Below, piece after piece: positions 8,402 through 16,189 of a stretch of 64,000 nt of DNA; within the stretch, counting starts at the first letter, position 1, and every line of letters starts with the position of its first letter. Under the pieces are notes generated by a model. It saw only the letters and a program-made list of their open reading frames with translations, searched no databases and was not told the origin of the DNA. This DNA is from Treponema sp. (GTDB lineage Bacteria > Spirochaetota > Spirochaetia > Treponematales > Treponemataceae), in the NCBI GenBank assembly GCA_024400915.1, contig JAKSLX010000014.1:1-64000 (forward strand), in the 5' to 3' direction. The translations under genes and the position numbers were made by a program.

Positions 8402-8875
8402 CTAATTTAAAACTATTCCCTTTATTTGCAGGATTATGTTCTCCGCTTCCTTCTTTTCCATTTCTTCAAGATGATTAAAGATCAGGCAGGCTTTTCCATC
8501 CCATTCGAATTCTTCCGGTTTAAAGAATTCCCTCAGATAAACCTGGGCAACATGATTCGCGCAAGAATGGCAGGTGTAAAGATCCTTTAAGACCTCCGCC
8601 TGCTGAATGTCCTGGATATCCGGAATTTTAAGTTCTGTCTTCATGAATTGATGGATTATTCTTGCCCCTGTCCTTCGGTTGACCGGATTTTCGCAGTATC
8701 GCTCATCCTCATCTTCCAGCCAGCCTTTTTTCCGTCCGTAGCTGAACATTTCCAAATCACAATCCTGCCCCTGAATTCCAGTTTTTTCAGCAAGGTTAAA
8801 ATTGCTCCAAAGAAGATGAATAAATTCCTTTACCGAAAAGAGGCTTTCATTTTCAGGGGCTGCATTTGGATTCAT
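8402..8875 (-). CDS. Hypothetical protein, 157 aa
   Basis: I do not recognise this protein. It is acidic, has no signal peptide or membrane segment, and carries a CHSCANHV segment (CxxC) near residue 105-112 and several aromatic residues. The spacing of helices (KEFIHLLW, a GW-containing turn, RRTGARIIHQF, then AEVLKDL and HVAQVYLREFF) loosely resembles SLH-type repeats, but the match is too weak to name. It sits between the GH27 gene (8 bases) and sfsA (1 base) on the same strand, so it is probably expressed with them. Confidence 0.6.
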   Translation of the reverse strand: MNPNAAPENESLFSVKEFIHLLWSNFNLAEKTGIQGQDCDLEMFSYGRKKGWLEDEDERYCENPVNRRTGARIIHQFMKTELKIPDIQDIQQAEVLKDLYTCHSCANHVAQVYLREFFKPEEFEWDGKACLIFNHLEEMEKKEAENIILQIKGIVLN

Positions 8876-8883
8876 GACAGAAA

Positions 8884-10671
8884 CTATGCTCTTGGAGTTA
8901 CTCTGACCGTAACATTGTCACAAGGAGCCACAACACCAAATTCATAAGTATCATCAATTTCCACAGTTTCTTTTGTCCACAGATCTGTGACGGTGTATTT
9001 TGTAGCCTGCTTAAAAAGCACAGGAGTTTTCTTTCCAAGCCTGTTCTTAAGGAACTCCATGTTCAGCACAAAATTTTCTGATTCATTCCTGTCACTGAGA
9101 TTTATGAACGAAACTGCCACGCTTCCATCACACAGAGGCTTTGCGATCACATCAGACCGTTCGTCATCTGTGATGTATTCAGCAGCAGGATTCTGATGCT
9201 CATCCAGAATACTTGACCAGATTCGTTTTGCCTGCACACCAAGAGAATCCTGATTGACATTTATCAGATCCTTGTTTGTGATTATTTCGTAAATTTCATC
9301 ACCCTTGACCACACGACGCAGATCAAGACCGAGCATCAATGGAGAATTCATCATGCACCACATGGCAAAATGAGTTCTGTTCATTGTGGATGTAAGACCA
9401 TTCATTCCGATCATGAGCATATCAGGATCGTTCCAGCCTTTATCAAGACCGGCAAACTTATCCATGATCACAGCCTTATTGTACTGTGAACAGACACTTT
9501 GGGTTCCAGGATTGTTCCATTCACCAAAACCTGCATCACCATCCGAACCGACGCGGAAAGTGATGTCATTCAGAATTCTCCAGGAATCTCCGACTTTATA
9601 TCCCCAGTTCTGTGGCTGAGTCTTTCCCCATTCACAGATGGAAAGCAAAATATCATGGTCTGGATCAGCCTCATTCAAGCCTTCAAGCATTGCGGCATAA
9701 GCGCAAAGTGTATTTTCCTGGCGGCGGTGATTCATTATCCTGATCTGGTTGTTCCCCTGAAGCAGACTTACCGGAATTTTATCCGACTTGACAAAATGAT
9801 TCTTGGATTCGGTTTCAGGAAGCATGTCATCAAAGAAGACATTGGCATCATCTCCAATTCCTGTGGCAAGCTGTAGCCAGCAGCCTGTTCCATTTTCCTT
9901 TCCGGTGGCATATTCAACCTGGACCGTATACTCGCCATCATCAGGAATCTCAGCATTAAAAAGCAATTCCCCGCTTCTTGTTCCTACAGGAGAAGTTCCG
10001 GTATTTGTGCCGTCAAACGTTCCAATGTTTGTTGCGTAGCCATCTTTTTCTTCAACGCCATTTCCACTGATCTCACCATCCACCGCAACTGAATAATGCC
10101 GGGAGAATCCGTTTCCTTCTATAATTATGGATTTGATGTTTGGAGCATAGACATATTTTGCGTTTTCTGGATTTGAGAAAGTCGCATTGTCCCAAAGGAA
10201 ATAGCAGTTGTCTATCTTAAGGAAATCAACACCCCAATCCACATAAGATTTTCCATCAGTTTTTTCGTGACCGCAGGTTCCAACAGCAGCTCCGGCACAA
10301 AGATTTGTACCAATATCATTGTACATTCCAAATTTCAAGTTCTTCGAATGGATGTAGTCCGCCAAAGCCTTGAATCCACCTGGAAATTTAATCTCGTCAT
10401 TCTCCAGTTTTCCATTGATTCGTTCTGATTTATAGCAACCATCATCAAGAACCACATATTTATATCCAAGCTTGTCCAATCCCAATGCTACAATCTGATC
10501 CGCCATCGCTTTTGTAAGCAATTCTGTGTTTCCGCTTCCAAAGGCATTCCAGCTGTTCCATCCCATTGCCGGAAGACGATTCTTTTTTTTGTTCAACAAA
10601 ACTTTTCCGTTGGTAAAGGAATCAAAACGATATGCGTTGTCTGTAATTTTTTCTGGTGCTGTAAGGCTCAT
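8884..10671 (-). CDS. GH27 alpha-galactosidase with inserted carbohydrate-binding-like domain
   Basis: A 595-residue glycoside hydrolase of family 27. The barrel starts at LPAMGWNSWNAFG (34-45). The nucleophile is D154 in LKIDNCY, the acid/base is D369 in SWRILNDI, and GWNDPDMLMIG (412-422) is also conserved. Residues about 176-333 interrupt the barrel between the KID strand and ILLSICEWGK. This insert (SGELLFNAEIPDDGEYTVQV, then LLQGNNQIRIMN) looks like a CBM35/CBM6-type beta-sandwich. No signal peptide is present, so cytoplasmic cleavage of imported alpha-galactosides is inferred. The ATG at 10671 is chosen for AGGAGG nine bases upstream; the ORF could extend to 10764 but with a sequence unlike the family. 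Confidence 0.9.
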   Translation of the reverse strand: MSLTAPEKITDNAYRFDSFTNGKVLLNKKKNRLPAMGWNSWNAFGSGNTELLTKAMADQIVALGLDKLGYKYVVLDDGCYKSERINGKLENDEIKFPGGFKALADYIHSKNLKFGMYNDIGTNLCAGAAVGTCGHEKTDGKSYVDWGVDFLKIDNCYFLWDNATFSNPENAKYVYAPNIKSIIIEGNGFSRHYSVAVDGEISGNGVEEKDGYATNIGTFDGTNTGTSPVGTRSGELLFNAEIPDDGEYTVQVEYATGKENGTGCWLQLATGIGDDANVFFDDMLPETESKNHFVKSDKIPVSLLQGNNQIRIMNHRRQENTLCAYAAMLEGLNEADPDHDILLSICEWGKTQPQNWGYKVGDSWRILNDITFRVGSDGDAGFGEWNNPGTQSVCSQYNKAVIMDKFAGLDKGWNDPDMLMIGMNGLTSTMNRTHFAMWCMMNSPLMLGLDLRRVVKGDEIYEIITNKDLINVNQDSLGVQAKRIWSSILDEHQNPAAEYITDDERSDVIAKPLCDGSVAVSFINLSDRNESENFVLNMEFLKNRLGKKTPVLFKQATKYTVTDLWTKETVEIDDTYEFGVVAPCDNVTVRVTPRA

Positions 10672-10866
10672 CTGTGTACCTCCTAAAAAATCTGTTGGCA
10701 GCGACAAAAAAAGCGAACTGCATTCACAGCAGGCTTGATTAAGTCTGCATAAATTGTAATGCAATTCGCAAGTTTATAATATAAAAATCTTCAGTTTTCA
10801 CTCGGAATTTTGTACTTATGTCGTTCTATGTTCCTGTTTTGTAAAATCCAATGGAAATCACGGTAT

Positions 10867-11367
10867 TCAATCTTCCAGAAGCATTGGCATCAGCACCTTA
10901 AGGATTTCTCCTGCGACTACCAGTTTGTATGCCAGCCTGGTTGGCTGAGGCTCCAGTTCCACAAAAAACGAAGATGTTTTTCCATGCAGGCAGATCGAAA
11001 AATAAACCTGTCCAGGAACTGACGCATCGGAATTTGCAGGATCTATGTTTCCCATGGTGCCTGTGACTCCAATTCCAATGTCTGCATCATAAGCTTTTCT
11101 GCAGGCTTCAGCCATTGCGGCGGAAGTCTCCTTTGAATACACGGAATATTTTTCGATGATCTGAGGATCCACTCCCTGCTGAATTTTGGCTTCATTGCTG
11201 TAGGTGACAAACGCACCTTTTATGATGGCAGAGGAACCTTCTGTATCAGTCAGCAAGGATGCTATCTGGCCGGAAGTCGCGCTTTCCATTGTGGTGATTG
11301 TCATTTTCTTCGCAATCAAAAGCTTTGTGAGTTCCGAATATCCATTTCTGATTTCCGTTTCGTTCAT
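10867..11367 (-). CDS. pncC: CinA C-terminal domain protein (PncC-type nicotinamide-nucleotide amidase)
   Basis: A 166-residue stand-alone CinA C-terminal domain. Motifs are TTMESATSGQIASLLTDTEGSS, GAFVTYSNEAK, and DIGIGVTGTMG.IDP, followed by VYFSICLHG. Enzymes of this family deamidate NMN to nicotinate mononucleotide in pyridine nucleotide recycling. One difference from E. coli PncC is that the usual ESCTGG is ESATSG, so the residue after Ser is altered; activity should be checked. Length matches PncC (about 165). It is followed on both sides by short intergenic gaps with no clear terminator. Confidence 0.85.
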   Translation of the reverse strand: MNETEIRNGYSELTKLLIAKKMTITTMESATSGQIASLLTDTEGSSAIIKGAFVTYSNEAKIQQGVDPQIIEKYSVYSKETSAAMAEACRKAYDADIGIGVTGTMGNIDPANSDASVPGQVYFSICLHGKTSSFFVELEPQPTRLAYKLVVAGEILKVLMPMLLED

Positions 11368-11461
11368 CTTTAATTTCCCGGATTATAAATATTTGACTAC
11401 ATCTTCCAATTTTCGCTTTGGAACCACATAATCTTTGTTTTCATCTTAGATTTGACGATGA

Positions 11462-11839
11462 CTATTCGTCATCCTCGTCTTCGTAATCATCATCTATAAA
11501 AAGATTCAGAAGCTCTTCGATTTTTCCGTATTCTTCCATATCCTTTTTATACTGTTCCTGATCATCTTCTGCGGCAATCACGAAATTTCCGGCATAATCA
11601 AACAAGGCTTCATAGACAACATCTATAAGCTCCTCGTCAAGCCCGGCAAGGTCATCCAGATCATTAATTTCTGAAAGCACTTCGCCAAGATTCTGTATCA
11701 TGTCGCTGTAATCTTCCAGAAGCTCTTTTTCAGATGGATTAGTTTTTTCTATATACAACACACAATCTTTGTATTCTTCCAAAATGATTCCAAGAGATTT
11801 AAGCAAAAACTCATCAAGCTCCTGATCTTCCATAGACAT
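11462..11839 (-). CDS. Hypothetical very acidic protein, 125 aa
   Basis: I do not recognise this protein. It is strongly acidic (a C-terminal run of Asp and Glu, with a DDDYEDEDDE tail) and predicted all-helical, with many Leu/Ile heptad-like spacings (LLKSLGIILEEYKDCVLYI). No membrane segment or signal peptide. It is separated by 28 bases from the UPF0340 gene upstream on the same strand, and that gap contains a plus-oriented iteron. Function unknown. Confidence 0.6.
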   Translation of the reverse strand: MSMEDQELDEFLLKSLGIILEEYKDCVLYIEKTNPSEKELLEDYSDMIQNLGEVLSEINDLDDLAGLDEELIDVVYEALFDYAGNFVIAAEDDQEQYKKDMEEYGKIEELLNLFIDDDYEDEDDE

Positions 11840-11850
11840 CTCCCAAAAAA

Positions 11851-11867
11851 GTGGATTTTAGTAGTTG
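11851..11867 (+). repeat. Dispersed iteron between two minus-strand genes
   Basis: GTGGATTTTAGTAGTTG matches the origin iteron consensus and fills most of the 28-base gap between the acidic hypothetical gene and the UPF0340 gene, about 2.5 kb left of the main array. Confidence 0.6.
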
Positions 11868-12422
11868 TTATTCTGTCTGATATCTTGCCCGTTCTCCGCC
11901 AATCAATTTTGGACGACACCAGGCAGCGACGACATGAGCATTTCCAACAACATTTTGCGCCGGATGCACAGGCACCGCAACATCCTTCAGATGCATTCCT
12001 ATAAGGACATCACCAATATCCACACCGGCACTTGCCTTTACATGCTCTACGACAACAGCATTTTCAAAGCCATAGAAGGCAGCGGTCGCAAAAGATCCAC
12101 CACCATGAAGCCATGGAACAACGGATACAGGCTCATATCCATATCTGTCAGCACAATCCTGCTCAATAACCAGAGCACGATTAAGATGTTCGCAGCACTG
12201 GCAGGCAAGATATATTCCATTTGATCTCAAGATTTCGTGGGCTGTTTCGAATACAGCTTTCCCAATTTCCTCTGAAGAATCCTTTCCCATCTTTCCACCT
12301 GCAATCTCGCTGGAAGAACAGCCAATCACAAAAACAGATTCCTTTTTCTGAGGATGCTCCTGAAGAAATTCCGTAAGCAACTTTCTGACCTGCGATTTTA
12401 CATTCTCGATTTCTGCGCTCAT
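11868..12422 (-). CDS. UPF0340 (TIGR01440/YwlG-like) family protein
   Basis: A 184-residue member of the UPF0340 family of B. subtilis YwlG. Recognisable segments are FVIGCSSSEIAGG, YLACQCCEHLNRALVIE, FATAAFYGFENAVVVEHV, ASAGVDIGDVLIGMHLKDVAVPV and RPKLIGGERARY at the C-terminus. The function of the family is unknown; conserved Cys, His and Glu residues suggest an enzyme. Start at 12422 is preferred: the ATG sits two bases past the TAA stop of the chagasin-like gene, suggesting translational coupling. A longer frame to 12464 overlaps that gene. Confidence 0.88.
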   Translation of the reverse strand: MSAEIENVKSQVRKLLTEFLQEHPQKKESVFVIGCSSSEIAGGKMGKDSSEEIGKAVFETAHEILRSNGIYLACQCCEHLNRALVIEQDCADRYGYEPVSVVPWLHGGGSFATAAFYGFENAVVVEHVKASAGVDIGDVLIGMHLKDVAVPVHPAQNVVGNAHVVAAWCRPKLIGGERARYQTE

Positions 12423-12423
12423 T

Positions 12424-12801
12424 TTACTCAGCCTCTTTGATTTCAATCTTTCCGCTTGCAGCAACCTTTATGGCAAATGATTTTGACTCAATCACGGAAT
12501 CCTCAAGCCAGGGTCTGCTGTAGACAAATTTGATTCTGGTTTCCCCCGGTTCAAGAGACTTAAGCTTATATTCAAACATTGACGGTGCGCCAACAATGCC
12601 ATCGGCACCAAGATAAGTGACCGTCTCTTCTATTGAGAAAATTCCGTCGTCATCAAGATTGTAGGTCCAGGTATATCCTGTGGTAGGATTGCCTCTAAGC
12701 ACGATGGTCTCATCCTGACTTTTGAATTTTGATGTAAGACAACCGGCAAACAACACAGCACCGGAAATTCCCAAAAAGGCCCATTCAAGCATTTTTTTCA
12801 T
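12424..12801 (-). CDS. Chagasin-like (I42) protease inhibitor lipoprotein
   Basis: A 125-residue protein with an N-terminal lipoprotein signal (MKKMLEWAFLG... with lipobox LFAGC near residue 21) and one I42 inhibitor domain. The three inhibitory loops of chagasin are visible: GNPTTGYTW, a SMFEYKL strand region, and YSRPWLE (RPW). The family inhibits papain-like cysteine proteases. As a surface or periplasmic lipoprotein it may guard against host or self-secreted cysteine proteases (inference). Start at 12801 is used because the longer frame adds a non-signal sequence. Its stop nearly abuts the UPF0340 start. Confidence 0.85.
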   Translation of the reverse strand: MKKMLEWAFLGISGAVLFAGCLTSKFKSQDETIVLRGNPTTGYTWTYNLDDDGIFSIEETVTYLGADGIVGAPSMFEYKLKSLEPGETRIKFVYSRPWLEDSVIESKSFAIKVAASGKIEIKEAE

Positions 12802-13204
12802 GAGATGATTGTAGCATAAATCAAGACCGAAAAAAAGCATTGATATCCCTGTCAAAACAGTTGATTTTGGCTTTTTTTTGGCTTAAATCCGCACGAATTC
12901 AAAACCCTTTAAAAATCGCTCTAAAACGCGTCATTTTAACTCAGTCGATAAATTATTCGTTTTTTTTAAATCGACGCGTATACGTGAATCCTAGAGCGGT
13001 GTTTTTTGTGTACCTATATTATAGGTATTGCGGTATTTTCTACCTATTTTTTACCTACTTTTATGATATATTTTTACCTATTTTCTAAGTATTTTGGTAT
13101 TTTTTACCGAATATTTAGGTATATTGGTATGGAAATTTTTGTATTTTTATTATATAATTTTTACATAGGCGAAAAAAATTAAATTTTGGGAGGACCCATT
13201 TTTT
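12802..13204. other. AT-rich intergenic region with TACCTA repeats upstream of parA
   Basis: No gene is seen in this 403-base stretch. It divides into two parts. At 12910-13000 are short inverted pieces: CGCTCTA with TAGAGCG further on, two ACGCGT boxes, and the palindrome CGTATACG. At 13011-13130 TACCTA occurs at 13011, 13041, 13052 and 13075, its complement TAGGTA at 13022 and 13116, plus weaker copies (GGTAT, TTACCG). TACCTAT-ATT-ATAGGTA (13011-13027) is a perfect palindrome. The location just before parA and its RHH partner suggests a centromere and/or autoregulatory operator. Confidence 0.55.
13011..13121. repeat. TACCTA/TAGGTA repeat array, candidate parS or par operator
   Basis: Six TACCTA-type boxes in both orientations within about 110 bp, spaced roughly by whole helical turns (30, 11, 23 bases). 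ParA/RHH partition systems such as ParM/ParR and delta/omega bind short repeats upstream of the operon for both segregation and repression, so this is the best centromere candidate here. Confidence 0.45.
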
Positions 13205-13969
13205 ATGAAAATAATAACAGTTGCGCTCCAGAAGGGTGGGGTAGGAAAAACATCAGTTGCTGTAAGCCTTGCGGTGGAATTATCGAAGAAAGGAAACACG
13301 ATCCTTATCGATGCTGACCCTCAGGGAAATGCCACAACATGGCTCGATATCCAGACCATGGAATATGAGCTTGCGGATCTCCTTAATGGAAAATGCACCC
13401 TTGAAAAATGCATCACAAAGACAAACACAGAAAACCTTGCGATCATTCCAACTGCAGGTCTTGGCGGAGAACTTAAGGAATACAGCGAGAACAAGGCAGG
13501 CGGAAACCAGGGGAAAATCAAAAAGACACTCAAGGAAGTTGCCAAGAATTTTGATTACTGCGTCATAGACACTTCTCCAAGCTTTGGAAACTTTGAACGT
13601 TCGATTTTCTATGCGACAAACGAAATCATAGCTGTGCTTCAGCTTGATGAATTCTCAAAAGACGGACTGCAGATCTTCAATGACCGTTTGACAACCTTTA
13701 TCAACGACAACCTTGAAGAGGATGAAGCAAGACCTGTTTTCAACAAAATCGTGTTCAACGCAAAGGATGAACGAATTTCCCAGCAGACAATCATTCTCAA
13801 GCAGTTCATGCCATTGAAAGACCATGGATACAACCTTTATGTGATTCCGGTAGACCAGGCATACAGAAAAGCACAGAGCGCCCATATTTCCGTTCAGGAT
13901 TTTAGCGGCACAAAAAGAGAAACATTGGAAACATTGAAATCATTGGCTGATGATTTGACAAAGGAGTAG
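13205..13969 (+). CDS. parA: ParA family partition ATPase
   Basis: A 254-residue Walker-type ATPase of the ParA/Soj group. The deviant Walker A box is KGGVGKTS (10-17), the A' box is DADPQGNATTWL, and Walker B is YCVIDTSPS. ParA proteins form ATP-dependent filaments or gradients on the nucleoid and pull plasmids or chromosomes through a centromere-binding partner. There is no N-terminal helix-turn-helix, so this is the short (type Ib-like) ParA found with small RHH partners. GGGAGG lies about 11 bases before the ATG. The next gene starts 4 bases after its stop. Confidence 0.93.
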   Translation: MKIITVALQKGGVGKTSVAVSLAVELSKKGNTILIDADPQGNATTWLDIQTMEYELADLLNGKCTLEKCITKTNTENLAIIPTAGLGGELKEYSENKAGGNQGKIKKTLKEVAKNFDYCVIDTSPSFGNFERSIFYATNEIIAVLQLDEFSKDGLQIFNDRLTTFINDNLEEDEARPVFNKIVFNAKDERISQQTIILKQFMPLKDHGYNLYVIPVDQAYRKAQSAHISVQDFSGTKRETLETLKSLADDLTKE

Positions 13970-13973
13970 GAAA

Positions 13974-14297
13974 ATGGCAGGAAAAAAGATTTCACAGGAA
14001 CAGCTCGCCGGAAACACAGAAGTTTTTGCAGATTTGCTTACTTCTGTTCCATCCAAGAAAACACCATCTGCCGTTCAGGCAGCTGCAGAAGAAACAAAAC
14101 CGGAAAAGGATGTCCATCTTACAATGCTTGTTAAGGAATCCACCAGAAAGGCATGGAAACAGTTCTTTATTGAACATGACCTGAACACAACACAGGGAAT
14201 CGAAATTGCGATGCGCCATCTTATTGATGACATTGAAAACAAGAAATACAAACTTTCAAAGGGAGGTCTGTCTAAAATTATAGACGACCAGGATTAA
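13974..14297 (+). CDS. Ribbon-helix-helix partition partner (ParB-like role)
   Basis: A 107-residue protein with an unstructured N-terminal half and a C-terminal ribbon-helix-helix: the strand VHLTMLV (47-53), helix STRKAWKQFFIEHDL and helix TTQGIEIAMRHLIDDI. This is the shape of small centromere-binding proteins such as ParG or omega, and the flexible N-terminus would stimulate the ParA ATPase (inference). Its RBS overlaps the parA stop. Genuine ParB (with ParB/Srx nuclease fold) is not present. It probably binds the TACCTA array upstream of parA. Confidence 0.75.
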   Translation: MAGKKISQEQLAGNTEVFADLLTSVPSKKTPSAVQAAAEETKPEKDVHLTMLVKESTRKAWKQFFIEHDLNTTQGIEIAMRHLIDDIENKKYKLSKGGLSKIIDDQD

Positions 14298-14332
14298 TCG
14301 AAAGTAAAATTTTGTAGACAGGAACCGAAAAA

Positions 14333-15015
14333 CGACTACTGAAATCCACTTGTGGACAACGGTAGTCGTTTTTGTTTAAAAAAGTGGAGTTTGGTAGTCA
14401 TTGTATTTTGATAGACAGAATTTCATGGACTTTGGTAGTCGAATAATGGAAAAAATGTAAAATTCTGGTGGAGTTCGGTAGTTGTTGCTGAATTTGGTAG
14501 ACAGAATTCAATATATTTTGGACTTTAGTAGTCGTGGACATTGGTAGTTGATTGATTCAGACTGCGAAGGCGTGGAAGGGTGCGGAGCAGTAAAACGAAA
14601 GTTTTACCGAGGGTGACCGAGCCCTGGAAGGCCGTTTTGTGGAAGAAGGTCCGCCAAGAGTTAAATCAAGAAAAAGTGGATATAGGTAGTTTTTAGTGGT
14701 GGATTTCAGTAGTTGTTCATCGCAACAAAGAAAAATGGATATCGGTAGTCCTTGGTTTATATGATTTCTGGAGAATGGACTTGAGTAGTTATTAAAATAT
14801 TTCAGGCGGATTAAAAACAACGGAATTCAAAATGAATCGTTGAAAGTTTCAACTACTTGTGGTATTATTTATGTAGTCTACTAACTAATCTTTTTGACTT
14901 GTAAAAAGTCGTTTTGGCAATTTTTTCAGGTTCTAGGATAACGGTAGTCGAAACTGTGGAGTTGAGTAGTTGCTTTTTGGACATCAGTAGTCTGAAATTT
15001 GGACTTGGGTAGTTG
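14333..15015 (+). repeat. Main iteron array of the RepB origin (15 copies)
   Basis: Consensus roughly GTGGACWTTRGTAGTYG. Fourteen plus-oriented copies start at 14352, 14384, 14425, 14468, 14518, 14534, 14676, 14699, 14735, 14775, 14934, 14956, 14977 and 14999; one minus copy lies at 14333-14349, facing the first. Many are spaced 21-23 bp (about two helical turns), for example the last four. TGGA and GTAGT are almost invariant. The Rep_3 initiator encoded next door is the expected binding protein. Confidence 0.85.
14534..14655 (+). repeat. 122-bp element, copy 1 (inside origin array)
   Basis: This segment is about 95% identical (6 differences, no gaps) to 24166-24287. It starts with an iteron and contains a hairpin GTAAAAC-GAAA-GTTTTAC (14590-14607) and a second short hairpin (AGGG/CCCT). 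Homology continues weakly to the next iteron at 14676, which has the same spacing as in copy 2. No coding frame is shared by both copies. Confidence 0.8.
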
Positions 15016-15084
15016 AATCTCTCTGTAACTCCTTGCATTACAACAAATTATAACGTTGTTAATTAATAATAATATAAATTCATA

Positions 15085-15108
15085 ATGGAATTACAAAAAA
15101 ATGAATGA
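15085..15108 (+). other. Possible 7-codon leader ORF overlapping repB start
   Basis: ATG at 15085 opens a frame reading MELQKNE and stopping with TGA at 15106-15108, which overlaps the repB ATG at 15101. repB itself has only a weak ribosome site (GGA eleven bases upstream). Translational coupling through a leader is a known control in plasmid initiators, but short frames like this occur by chance. Confidence 0.25.
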
Positions 15109-16078
15109 TTTATCTACGACAAAGCGGGAAACCGTCATCCAATCAAACTCAATAAGCCGGGGCATCTACACCTGTAGTCCTTTGGCCAGAAAGCTCATTG
15201 CCTATTGTATTCTTAAAATCGATTATTATCCACAGAAAATCGAAAATTCGGAGATCAACACTATACATCATTTCAAAAGCAGCTTCTCAATCTCCGAATT
15301 CATAAACAAGCTTGGAATCTCAAAAGGCTCAAATACCTATACCCAGGTAAAAAGAGCTGTTGAGGAATTGACCACAAGTGTAATCCAGGTTGAGAATACG
15401 GAGGAGAAATACAAGGCCTTTACCTGGTTTTCTTCTGCTGACTACGATAAGAAGAAAGATTTGATCGAACTGGAATTCAACCAGCAGATTGGTCTTGCGA
15501 TTATCGAATGGAAAGAGAAAAAACAGTATTCGGCAATGAACATAAAGATTATCGGTGAGCTTCAGAGTTTTTATGCCCTCCGTTTTTTTGAGATCGCCTG
15601 TTCCTGGTATAATTCGAAAGGCCGCTACGGTAACGAAAAGGATCAGTGGAAATTTGATCTTTCTGTTGAAGAAATAAAACGTATGTTCAAGATCGACAAG
15701 GATGCATACAAAGACCGCATGAACAACTTTATTACAAAGGTCGTAAAGAATCCTCTTGAGGAATTGAACAGAATAAACAAGGATTTTACCATTTCCTATA
15801 CAAAAATCGTGGAGCATCACAGGACGGTTGGCTTTACCTTTACCTGTACCCAGTGTGATGTTATAAAAATTGAGGCTGACGACACTTCGTACGTGAAGGA
15901 AGAGAAGCGACAGCTGAATGATGAGACAATCGAAATGGAATATTACAAGACAAAATATCCAGAGGAATGGGCGGAAGCAATGAAGCTTGCGGAAGAACAG
16001 AATGAGCTTCCTTTTGATTTTGCTCCTGCGACTGAAGCCCGCGCATTGAATTATCTTCTGGAAAAGGGATTGAAGTAG
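15101..16078 (+). CDS. repB: Rep_3 family (RepB) plasmid replication initiator
   Basis: A 325-residue Rep_3/RepB initiator with two winged-helix domains. Recognised segments are RETVIQSNSISRGIYTC at the N-terminus, a LARKLIAYCILKI helix, FINKLGISKGSNTYTQVKRA, and LQSFYALRFFEIACSWYNSKG, typical of the second winged helix, and ISVEEIKRMFKID-like LSVEEIKRMFKID. The family binds iterons as monomers to open the origin and as dimers to repress its own gene. The adjacent iteron array, AT-rich segment and parA/RHH operon confirm a replicon-maintenance module. Length is normal for the family. Confidence 0.92.
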   Translation: MNDLSTTKRETVIQSNSISRGIYTCSPLARKLIAYCILKIDYYPQKIENSEINTIHHFKSSFSISEFINKLGISKGSNTYTQVKRAVEELTTSVIQVENTEEKYKAFTWFSSADYDKKKDLIELEFNQQIGLAIIEWKEKKQYSAMNIKIIGELQSFYALRFFEIACSWYNSKGRYGNEKDQWKFDLSVEEIKRMFKIDKDAYKDRMNNFITKVVKNPLEELNRINKDFTISYTKIVEHHRTVGFTFTCTQCDVIKIEADDTSYVKEEKRQLNDETIEMEYYKTKYPEEWAEAMKLAEEQNELPFDFAPATEARALNYLLEKGLK

Positions 16079-16100
16079 TCTTTTAGCTGCAGTTATTCTG

Positions 16101-16117
16101 CGACTACCAATGTCCAA
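16101..16117 (-). repeat. Inverted iteron downstream of repB
   Basis: Reads TTGGACATTGGTAGTCG on the minus strand, 22 bases past the repB stop; with 14333-14349 this is one of only two minus-oriented copies found. A 111-base gap follows before the GH43 gene. Confidence 0.75.
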
Positions 16118-16189
16118 TTTAGTTGTTATATATAGAAGAAACTTTATATTTATAAAAAATATCGTAAAATTTGTAAAACCGGAGTTTTT

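Larger units (their letters stand above)
14298..15100. other. Iteron-containing replication origin region
   Basis: An 800-base stretch without a supportable gene. It holds 15 copies of a 17-bp iteron between 14333 and 15015, a 122-bp element repeated at 24166-24287, and an AT-rich segment near 15030-15085 just before repB. Array plus initiator plus AT-rich segment is the classic layout of an iteron origin. The 87-codon minus-strand frame here is not credible as a gene. Confidence 0.75.

Noticed and set aside
10348..10360. ATGGATGTAGTCC near-iteron
   Set aside because: Spacer between TGGA and GTAGT is one base rather than five. Sites near 11396 (minus) and 37334 fail for the same kind of reason.
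14557..14820. 87-codon minus-strand frame in the origin
   Set aside because: It crosses iterons and the 122-bp element; the second copy of the element has no matching frame, so it is not conserved as coding.
14333..15015. CRISPR-like repeat array
   Set aside because: Repeats are 17 bp, diverge and have irregular spacing with some overlaps, without unique equal-length spacers or cas genes.
15226..15234. TTATCCACA, a perfect DnaA box, inside repB
   Set aside because: It is a single copy in coding sequence (another lies by chance near 40976), not a box cluster. It might matter only if a real oriC is shown here.
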